Below are positions 1 through 5,334 of a stretch of DNA of 8,863 bases, one piece after another. Every line of letters starts with the position of its first letter. The first letter of the stretch is position 1. A program made the translations under genes and the position numbers. The DNA comes from an uncultured Chloroflexota bacterium. Its GTDB lineage: Bacteria > Chloroflexota > Limnocylindria > Limnocylindrales > CSP1-4. Location of the stretch: contig CAIYZX010000250.1 of NCBI GenBank assembly GCA_903930745.1, positions 1-8,863 of the forward strand, written 5' to 3'. Below the pieces are notes generated by a model that saw only the letters and a program-made list of their open reading frames with translations, did not search any database and had not been told where the DNA came from.

Positions 1-66
1 CTTCGGGCTGGACTGACCGCCCCTCGCCGTCCTCTCCGCGCGCCCGGTTCCGGGCCCGCACGTGAC

Positions 67-103
67 CCGTGGCGTCTGTCGCACCCTGCAACAGACGCCA
101 CGG
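67..103 (-). terminator. Perfect 13-bp hairpin, possible transcription terminator
   Basis: CCGTGGCGTCTGT at 67-79 is the exact reverse complement of ACAGACGCCACGG at 91-103. The 11-base loop can itself pair GCA (81-83) with TGC (87-89) after one C/A mismatch. The hairpin starts 243 bases after the aminotransferase stop and is the strongest dyad in the gene-free end of the window, so it may end the operon transcript. Neither side has a T-tract, so it is not a canonical intrinsic terminator; U-less hairpins are reported to serve in some high-GC bacteria. A plus-strand TGA at 63-65 lies just before it, so it could also serve a convergent gene. A second short dyad, GCCCGG-TT-CCGGGC at 42-55, lies beside it. 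An alternative is a dispersed palindromic repeat. Confidence 0.4.
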
Positions 104-230
104 CGCCGGGAATCCAGCAGGGTTCTCCGCCGGGTCCCTGGTGGGGTGCCTGTTGCAGCTCCCAGCACGCAGGTGCGTAGATCTGCACACGGGGTCCTGC
201 TCTGGCCGGGGCTCGTGGATTCCCAGCGCC
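102..230. repeat. Imperfect inverted repeat, arms 102-116 and 216-230
   Basis: The arm GGCGCCGGGAATCCA (102-116) reverse-complements to TGGATTCCCGGCGCC, and TGGATTCCCAGCGCC occurs at 216-230. That is 14 of 15 matches across a 99-base spacer, with the single mismatch at 225. A nested pair, CTGCAACAG (86-94) and CTGTTGCAG (150-158), is a perfect 9-base inverted match whose left arm overlaps the 67-103 hairpin. These pairings could let the RNA downstream of the operon fold in alternative ways, or the arms may be remnants of a small palindromic element. No target-site duplication or transposase is visible. Confidence 0.4.
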
Positions 231-345
231 GGGGGTGCATGCGCCGCGGGACGTCCCTGGCGCGGCGGCGTCCATCGGTGCACGCTGGCGCATCAAGCTG
301 GACGTCCGGGTGTCTCGCGCCGGCCCGGGCTGCCAACGACGCGCG

Positions 346-1512
346 TCAGGCCGGGGCGGCCTCGCGCAGCGCCGCGATCACGCGCGCACGCTGCAGATCC
401 GACAGGCTGGACGAGGATGGCAGGCTGAAGGCCTTCGCGAAGATACGCTCGGCCACATTCCCACCCAGCCGCGGCGCCGCGCTCCAGAGCCGCGTCCGGT
501 GGAGGGGCGTCCAGACAGGCCTCGCTTCGATGGCATGACCGCCCAGCACCTCGAGGACCCGGCGGCGTGCATCCGGTTCCCGCTCGACCAGGTCGTCCGC
601 GAGCGCTGCGGTGTACAGCCAGAACGACGGCGCCGCCCATTGCGCACGCGGTGCCGGCCGCAGCCAGGGCATCGATCCGAGCGCGCCATCGTAGGCTGCA
701 GCGTTCACCACTCGAGCCCCGAGTAGCGAGGGCAGCTCCTCCAGCTGGGCGAGACCCATGGCCGCGGCGACGTTCGTGAGCCGGTAGTTGTAGCCCATGT
801 CGTCGTGGTCGTACGCGGCGCCGGGCAGGCGGGCCTGCGTGGAGAGATGTCGCGCACGGCGGGCGATCGCCTCGTCGTCCGTGACCAGCATCCCGCCGCC
901 GCCCGTGGTGATCAGCTTGTTGCCGTTGAACGAGAAGCAGCCCACCCGCCCGATCGATCCAACGTGCCGCCCCGCCCAGGTCCCGATCGCGTAGCCCGCA
1001 CCCAGGGCCTCGGACGCGTCCTCGATCACGGCGACGCCGTGCCGCTCTGCGGTCTCGAGCACCGCCCCGAGATCCGCCGGGTGGCCCAGCAGGTGGACGA
1101 GCTCGATCGCCTTCGGCTGGCGGATCCCGAGGCGGGCTCGGCGCTCCAGCTCGCCGACCACCAGGCCGGGGTCCATGTTGTACGTCGCGTCCTCGCTGTC
1201 CACGAGGACCGGGGTGGCGCCAACGTAGGCGATGGGGTTCACCGACGCGACAAAGGTCATCGAGGGAACCAGGACCTCGTCACCGGGGCCGACCTCCAGG
1301 ACGCGCATCGCCAGGTGGATCGCGGCGGTGCCGGAGCTGCAGGCCACCGCGAACCGCGAGCCCACAGCAGCGGCGAACGCCTCCTCGAAGCGGGTAACGA
1401 ACGGGCCAACCGAGGAGACGAAGTTGGTCCGGAGGCACTCCAGCAGGTAGGCCTCGGCGTTGCCGCCGATCAACGGCTCCGCCAGCGGGATCCGCGGCTC
1501 AGAGCTGGACAC
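346..1512 (-). CDS. legC: PLP-dependent NDP-sugar C4 aminotransferase, LegC-like (DegT/DnrJ/EryC1/StrS family)
   Basis: This cytoplasmic enzyme is expected to transfer an amino group from glutamate to C4 of an NDP-4-keto-6-deoxy amino sugar, the step after LegB in legionaminic acid synthesis. The 388-residue length is normal for the family. Visible motifs are SSGTAAIHLA near residues 59-68 (cofactor phosphate binding), EDASEALGA at 164-172 with D165 placed to contact the pyridine nitrogen, and SFNGNKLITTGGGGML from 194, where K199 is the predicted Schiff-base lysine. The N-terminus (IPLAEPLIGGNAEAYLLECL) is typical of the LegC subgroup. The GTG start is supported by GAGG at 1519-1522, six bases upstream. 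It overlaps the legB stop by 14 bases, so translation is probably coupled. It is the last gene of the operon. Related aminotransferases such as PglE or PseC cannot be excluded from sequence alone; the neighbours favour LegC. Confidence 0.92.
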   Translation of the reverse strand: MSSSEPRIPLAEPLIGGNAEAYLLECLRTNFVSSVGPFVTRFEEAFAAAVGSRFAVACSSGTAAIHLAMRVLEVGPGDEVLVPSMTFVASVNPIAYVGATPVLVDSEDATYNMDPGLVVGELERRARLGIRQPKAIELVHLLGHPADLGAVLETAERHGVAVIEDASEALGAGYAIGTWAGRHVGSIGRVGCFSFNGNKLITTGGGGMLVTDDEAIARRARHLSTQARLPGAAYDHDDMGYNYRLTNVAAAMGLAQLEELPSLLGARVVNAAAYDGALGSMPWLRPAPRAQWAAPSFWLYTAALADDLVEREPDARRRVLEVLGGHAIEARPVWTPLHRTRLWSAAPRLGGNVAERIFAKAFSLPSSSSLSDLQRARVIAALREAAPA

Positions 1513-2494
1513 GGGTTGCCTCGCGCGCAGGCTCCGGCTGGGCCTGCATCCAGGCCACCGTGGCGGCGACGCCCTCCTCCAGGCTGGTCCGGGCCTCCCA
1601 GCCCAGCGTGTCGCGGGCCACCGAGGGGTCCGAGAGCAGGACCATCACCTCGCTCGCATCCGGCCGAAGGCGGGCCGGGTCCTGCACCACCGTCGCGCCG
1701 CTGCCGGTCAGGCGCCGGGCGATCTCCACCAGCTCGCCGATGGACTCGGCACGCCCAGTCCCCAGCTGGATCGTCCGTCCCTCGATGCCCGGCGCGTCCG
1801 CCGCTCGCACGAAGCCGTCCACCGTGTCGGCCACGAAGGTCAGGTCCCGGCGCGTGTCCAGGCGGCCAAGGCGGATCTCTCGCTGGCCGGCGAGCAGCTG
1901 CCGGATCATCGTGGGCAGGACCGCCCGCTCCGACTGGCGTGGACCGTAGGTGTTGAAGGGGCGGAGCACCACCGCCGGGACTCCAAAGGAGCGCTGGAAG
2001 GCCAGCGTGAGCTGGTCCGCGGCAACCTTGGTGGCGGCGTACGGGGACTGGGCGTTGAGCGGGTGCGTCTCGCGGATCGGCAGCTCGTCGGGCGTGCCGT
2101 AGACCTCCGAGGTGGACGTGACCACGACCCGCCGCGGGCGCGTCCGCCGGGCCGCCTCCAGCACGTTGAGCGTGCCGCGCACGTTGGTGTCCACGAAGGA
2201 CTCGGCAGCCGTGTACGAGTACGGGATCGCGATCAGGGCGGCCAGGTGGAAGACCACCTCCACCCCTTCCATCGCCTCCTCAACGAACCGGGCGTCACGG
2301 ATGTCGCCGAGACGCACGTCCAGCACGGCACGGACGGAGGGCGCCGCCTCGTCCAGCCAGCCGGCGGACCCACGCGAGTTGTAGATGCAGAAGGCGCGCA
2401 CGTCGGCCCCGTCCGCCGCCAGCCGCTCCACCAGGTGGCTGCCGATGAACCCGTCGGCGCCGGTCACCAGCACCTTGACGCCTGCCAGCGACAT
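1499..2494 (-). CDS. legB: NAD-dependent NDP-sugar 4,6-dehydratase, LegB-like (SDR family)
   Basis: This enzyme is predicted to convert an NDP-N-acetylglucosamine (probably GDP- or UDP-linked) to the 4-keto-6-deoxy sugar, the first committed step towards legionaminic acid. It is a 331-residue extended short-chain dehydrogenase. Visible motifs are the Rossmann NAD loop VTGADGFIGSH at residues 10-20, HLAALIAIPYSY at 83-94, TSTSEVYGT at 126-134 in the active site, YAATK at 152-156 with catalytic Y152 and K156, and RPFNTYGPRQ at 178-187 of the substrate-binding region. The N-terminus needs no extension. The ATG is preceded by GGGAGGG at 2501-2507 with a six-base spacer, and its A is shared with the upstream stop (TGATG). 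It sits directly before the partner aminotransferase. The IPYSY motif and the neighbours favour LegB over a generic epimerase or a PseB-type inverting dehydratase. Confidence 0.93.
   Translation of the reverse strand: MSLAGVKVLVTGADGFIGSHLVERLAADGADVRAFCIYNSRGSAGWLDEAAPSVRAVLDVRLGDIRDARFVEEAMEGVEVVFHLAALIAIPYSYTAAESFVDTNVRGTLNVLEAARRTRPRRVVVTSTSEVYGTPDELPIRETHPLNAQSPYAATKVAADQLTLAFQRSFGVPAVVLRPFNTYGPRQSERAVLPTMIRQLLAGQREIRLGRLDTRRDLTFVADTVDGFVRAADAPGIEGRTIQLGTGRAESIGELVEIARRLTGSGATVVQDPARLRPDASEVMVLLSDPSVARDTLGWEARTSLEEGVAATVAWMQAQPEPAREATRVQL
1519..1522 (-). promoter_or_regulatory. Ribosome binding site of the LegC gene
   Basis: GAGG on the minus strand lies six bases before the GTG at 1512, inside the end of the legB reading frame. 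It supports GTG initiation at 1512. Confidence 0.6.
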
Positions 2495-3543
2495 CAGCCG
2501 CCCTCCCGTGCTCTTGCCAGCTGGTCGCGCTGTCCCACGTCAACCCAGTCGCCCTCGACCTCGAAGGCGCCAACCGCCTCGCCCGACGCAAGGAGGCGGG
2601 CGATCAGCTCCGGCATCGTGATGGGCGTCCCCGGCTCCACGAGGCGCACCGTGGACGGCGAGAGCGCGTAGATCCCGGTGCTGACCTCGCGCTCCAGCGA
2701 GGGCTTCTCCTCCAGGCCCGTCACCCGGTCCTCCGTCCGCTCCACCACGCCGAACGGGATCGTGTGCACGTACCGGCGGGTGCCAACCGTGGCGGCATAC
2801 CCGCCGCGCGCGTGGTGATCCAGCAGGTCGCCCACGTCCACGCCGGTCACCAGGTCGCCGTTGAGCAGGAGCACGGGGGCGACGGGCGGCCCCGGGAGAA
2901 GGCCCAGGGCACCCCCGGTCCCGAGCGGCGCGTCCTCGCGCAGGTACTCGATCCGGGCGCCGAACGCGCTCCCGTCTCCGAAGTGGTCCTCGATGAGGTG
3001 GCCCAGGTAGTTGATCGAGAGGAAGATCCGCGTGATGCCGTGTCCGACGAGGTGGAGGACGATGCGCTCCAGGATCGGCCGGCCTGCGACGCGCAGCATG
3101 GGCTTGGGGAGCGTGTCGGTCAGCGGGGCCAGGCGGCTGCCGCGACCCCCGGCCATGACGATCGCCCAGTTGTCGCGCTGGACGGGTGCCACGAACGCGT
3201 GCAGCAGGTGGAGCGCCACCGGCCTGCCCTGCTCGTCCAGGACTGGGACCGCGGAGATCCGGCGGGCCACCATCAGGTCCAGGGCGTCCGCGCGGGACTG
3301 GTCCTGCTCCACGAACGAGAAGACCGTGGTCATGTGGGGTGCGAGCCGGGCATCCAGGCTCGCACCTGCGAGGAGCGCCCGGCGGAGATCGCCGTCCGTC
3401 ACGACGCCGGCGAGGCGGCCACCCTCCTCCACCGCGAGCGCGATCCCCGCGGCGCCCCGATCCACGGCCAGCAGGGCGTCGCGGATGGTGCCGGCGGCCG
3501 TCACGAGGCAGGCGTCCAGGCGTCGGGCCACCGGATCAGCCAC
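2494..3543 (-). CDS. ptmE: CBS-domain sugar-1-phosphate nucleotidyltransferase, PtmE-like
   Basis: The 349-residue protein has two CBS repeats (about 9-59 and 67-118) followed by a GT-A-type nucleotidyltransferase domain (about 126-345). The nucleotide loop MAGGRGSRLAPLTDTLPKPM (130-149) carries the GGxGxRLxPxTxxxPKPM signature. LGTGGAL (207-213), LNGD (227-230, metal and sugar phosphate region) and GDWVDVGQRDQL (331-342) are also present. The same CBS plus transferase architecture occurs in Campylobacter jejuni PtmE, which makes GDP-glucosamine for legionaminic acid. The inferred role is therefore supply of the nucleotide-linked amino sugar to LegB; GTP preference cannot be read from the sequence. 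CBS pairs often bind adenine nucleotides, so activity may be tuned by energy state. The GTG start overlaps the acetyltransferase gene by 8 bases; upstream there is only a weak AGG nine bases away. A general mannose- or glucose-1-phosphate transferase is the alternative. Confidence 0.88.
   Translation of the reverse strand: MADPVARRLDACLVTAAGTIRDALLAVDRGAAGIALAVEEGGRLAGVVTDGDLRRALLAGASLDARLAPHMTTVFSFVEQDQSRADALDLMVARRISAVPVLDEQGRPVALHLLHAFVAPVQRDNWAIVMAGGRGSRLAPLTDTLPKPMLRVAGRPILERIVLHLVGHGITRIFLSINYLGHLIEDHFGDGSAFGARIEYLREDAPLGTGGALGLLPGPPVAPVLLLNGDLVTGVDVGDLLDHHARGGYAATVGTRRYVHTIPFGVVERTEDRVTGLEEKPSLEREVSTGIYALSPSTVRLVEPGTPITMPELIARLLASGEAVGAFEVEGDWVDVGQRDQLARAREGG
2501..2507 (-). promoter_or_regulatory. 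Ribosome binding site of the LegB gene
   Basis: GGGAGGG on the minus strand, six bases before the ATG at 2494, lies within the last codons of the nucleotidyltransferase gene. It is the strongest Shine-Dalgarno match I found at the gene junctions. Confidence 0.65.
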
Positions 3544-4174
3544 CGTCGCCCGCCTGCCCCCGGGCCGGCACGCCCATCACGCGAGCATCGGCCGCCACGT
3601 CTGCGGCGACCACCGCACCCATGGCCACAAGGGCGCCGCGGCCAACGGTCACGTGGTCGCGGATCACGGCGCCCAGGCCCAGGAAGGCGTCCTCGCCGAT
3701 CTCCGCCCCGCCGCCGATGACAACCCCCGGAGCGACGTGTGCGAAGGCCCCAACCCGGACGTCGTGCTCCACGATGGCGCCGCTGTTGACGATCGCGTGC
3801 GGGCCGATGACGGCGCCGGTGTTCACGATCGCCCCCGCGAGGATCACGGCACCCTCGCCCACGACCGCGGACGACGAGACCCAGGCCGCCGGGTGGATCA
3901 CGGTCGCCCAGGAGGCGCTGCCACCGAGGCGCTCCACCGCGCGGCGCCTCGCGGCTGTCGGACCGCCGAACCCGAGGACGAGGACCACGGGCCCCACCAT
4001 GCCGGGCAGCACGTCCGCCAGTCCGTCATCCGTGCCGAGGTAGGGGAGCCCCGGGAGGCCACCGGTCCGGGCGTGGTCCGTGTAGCCCGCGAGCAGCCAC
4101 CCGCCCGTACCGGCCGCATCCGCCACGACACGCGCGTGCTCGCCACCGCCAAGCAGCACGAGACGGCGGGTCAC
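3536..4174 (-). CDS. legH: Sugar O/N-acetyltransferase, NeuD/PglD family (LegH role)
   Basis: This acetyl-CoA-dependent enzyme is predicted to N-acetylate the new C4 amino group made by LegC. With the GTG at 4174 it has 212 residues, normal for the family. The N-terminal Rossmann-like part has LVLLGGGEHARVV (5-17), the family sugar-nucleotide loop. From about residue 95 hexapeptide repeats form a left-handed beta-helix. NSGAIVEHDVRVGAFAHVAP (130-149) holds N130, H137 and D138 in the spacing I recall for Asn118, His125 and Glu126 of Campylobacter PglD, so H137 is the likely catalytic base. Start choice: GTG at 4174 gives a GTGA overlap with the epimerase stop and begins just before the domain. 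An in-frame ATG at 4216 would add 14 residues (MAAPASTPEATGPG) with weaker codon bias and a 46-base overlap. Neither has a clear ribosome site. Acetylation of another position is possible. Confidence 0.87.
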   Translation of the reverse strand: MTRRLVLLGGGEHARVVADAAGTGGWLLAGYTDHARTGGLPGLPYLGTDDGLADVLPGMVGPVVLVLGFGGPTAARRRAVERLGGSASWATVIHPAAWVSSSAVVGEGAVILAGAIVNTGAVIGPHAIVNSGAIVEHDVRVGAFAHVAPGVVIGGGAEIGEDAFLGLGAVIRDHVTVGRGALVAMGAVVAADVAADARVMGVPARGQAGDGG

Positions 4175-5334
4175 GCCGGGACCGGTGGCTTCCGGGGTGG
4201 ATGCGGGGGCTGCCATGCCGCGATGATACGGCCCGCCCGCTCACCGGCTCGCCCATCGGTGGCCGCCGGATCCGGTGCCACGAGCACTGCACGGAGCGAG
4301 GGGTCAAGCGCCCGCCGCAGGGCGGCTGCAACCGCCGAGCCGTCTGCGGGGGCGTCCAGCACGTTCGCCTCGCGCCGCCGCCCCGCCTGGCGGTCGCCCA
4401 CGTTGACCACCGGCAGGCGCACGGCAGGCGCCTCGATGAGCCCGCTGGAGCTGTTGCCGAGCATCGCGTCCGCCACCCGGAGCAGGCCCCAGTACCGGCG
4501 CTCCCCGAGCGCGCCAACGGCGACGCCCCCAACCTCCGCGGCCACCTCCTGCATCGTGCGGTTCACGGTCTCGCCCCCAGGATCCGGGTTCGGCAGCGTG
4601 ACCACGTAGGTGGCCGGCACCTCGCGCATCGCCTCCGCGACGGCGAGGGAGGTGGCAGCGGCGTCCGTCTCCAGCGTCGCCGGGTGCACCGTGACCACGA
4701 CCACGGGCCCGCGGTCCAGCGCGATGCCGAGGTCCGCGGCGAGCGACGCCCGATCAGGGAGGTCCGCTCGGTGCAGGTTGTCCAGCCCCGGCGCCCCCAC
4801 GACGTGAACCGAGCCCGGATCCTCGCCAAGGGCGATCACGCGCCTCCGGTGCTCCTCGTGACTCACGAGGTGGAGGTGGGCAAGCTTGGTCACCGCGTGG
4901 CGCAGCGCGTCGTCGAACGCGCCGAACGTCTGCTCGCCACCGTGGAGATGGACGACGGGGACGCCCGCCAGCGTTGCCGCGAGGGCGGCGGCCGCGGTCT
5001 CCAGGCGATCCCCCACCAGCACGAGGGCACCTGGCCGGGCATCCCGCAGCCAAGCACCCACAGCTGCGAGCGCCCCGGCGGCCTGGGCATCCGCAGGGGG
5101 TGGCGGCGTGGCGCCGTCCACCGGCAGCCACGGCGCGAGGGCGACCGGGTCCCAGCCGTCGGCGCGGACGAGGTCGATCGTGGACCCGTGGGCGGGCGAG
5201 AGGTGCATGCCGCCGGCGACCACCACGGTCCGGAGCGAGGGCTGGGACGCGATCCCCGTGCAGACGGAGCGCAGGATTCCCCAGTCCTGGCGCCCCGTGG
5301 TGAGGACCGCGACCCGCCGCGGCACCGTGCTCAC
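4171..5334 (-). CDS. legG: Hydrolysing NDP-sugar 2-epimerase, LegG/NeuC-like
   Basis: The enzyme is predicted to cleave the NDP-2,4-diacetamido sugar and invert C2, giving free 2,4-diacetamido-2,4,6-trideoxymannose for the synthase. The 387-residue protein shows the GT-B-like epimerase fold. Visible motifs are TTGRQDWGIL (12-21), GDRLET (108-113), HGGEQTFGAFDDALRHAVTK (131-150), GAPGLDNL (180-187), HPAT (217-220), LPNPDPGG (247-254), GNSSSGLIEAP (293-303) and NVGDRQAGRR (311-320). The GGE-T-G-D-RHA-TK signature is specific for hydrolysing NeuC/LegG enzymes and argues against the PseG hydrolase of pseudaminic acid synthesis. The C-terminal tail is proline-rich (PPHPPRKPPVPA). The GTG start forms a GTGA overlap with the fusion gene's stop and has GAGGG at 5341-5345 six bases upstream. 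A UDP-GlcNAc-specific NeuC is the alternative, less likely beside LegB, LegC and LegH. Confidence 0.92.
   Translation of the reverse strand: MSTVPRRVAVLTTGRQDWGILRSVCTGIASQPSLRTVVVAGGMHLSPAHGSTIDLVRADGWDPVALAPWLPVDGATPPPPADAQAAGALAAVGAWLRDARPGALVLVGDRLETAAAALAATLAGVPVVHLHGGEQTFGAFDDALRHAVTKLAHLHLVSHEEHRRRVIALGEDPGSVHVVGAPGLDNLHRADLPDRASLAADLGIALDRGPVVVVTVHPATLETDAAATSLAVAEAMREVPATYVVTLPNPDPGGETVNRTMQEVAAEVGGVAVGALGERRYWGLLRVADAMLGNSSSGLIEAPAVRLPVVNVGDRQAGRRREANVLDAPADGSAVAAALRRALDPSLRAVLVAPDPAATDGRAGERAGRIIAAWQPPHPPRKPPVPA

Larger units (their letters stand above)
1..345. other. Non-coding region downstream of the operon, rich in inverted repeats
   Basis: No gene can be supported here. Short open frames exist on both strands, but their translations are rich in Arg, Pro, Cys and Gly, match no family I recognise and lack the strong third-position GC bias of the real genes. 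Stop codons are so rare at this GC content that minus-strand frames stay open from about 293 to the left edge, so openness means little. Two plus-strand stops near the edge (TGA at 14-16 and TGA at 63-65) could each end a convergent gene coming from the left; 14 to 65 bases are too few to decide. The stretch contains a strong hairpin (67-103), an imperfect inverted repeat (102-116 with 216-230) and several small palindromes, such as GGGACGTCCC at 248-257 and ACGCA-GG-TGCGT at 167-178. Confidence 0.6.

Noticed and set aside
1..293. A further minus-strand gene after the aminotransferase running off the left edge
   Set aside because: The frames are open only because stop codons are rare. Candidate translations show no protein-like pattern, codon bias is weaker than in the operon, and no ribosome site was seen. 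It cannot be fully excluded without sequence to the left.
62..726. Plus-strand frames starting in the gene-free end (62-538, 69-428, 235-726)
   Set aside because: Each runs into the antisense of the aminotransferase gene, has unnatural composition and lacks the third-position bias of the real genes.
805..2671. Long plus-strand open frames (for example 805-1956 and 1460-2671) opposite the dehydratase and aminotransferase genes
   Set aside because: Their translations are rich in Arg, Pro, Gly and His with no recognisable domain, and they lie antisense to genes with clear catalytic motifs. They follow from few stop codons at high GC.
2764..3720. A defence-like or toxin-antitoxin system hidden in alternative frames
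   Set aside because: Every long alternative frame reads as an Arg-rich shadow. The window is fully explained by carbohydrate genes apart from its left end.
4171..5334. Reading the operon as a pseudaminic acid or plain Neu5Ac pathway
   Set aside because: Pseudaminic acid synthesis uses a PseG hydrolase, whereas the gene here has the hydrolysing 2-epimerase signature. Neu5Ac synthesis would not need the dehydratase and aminotransferase. The combination fits legionaminic acid best.
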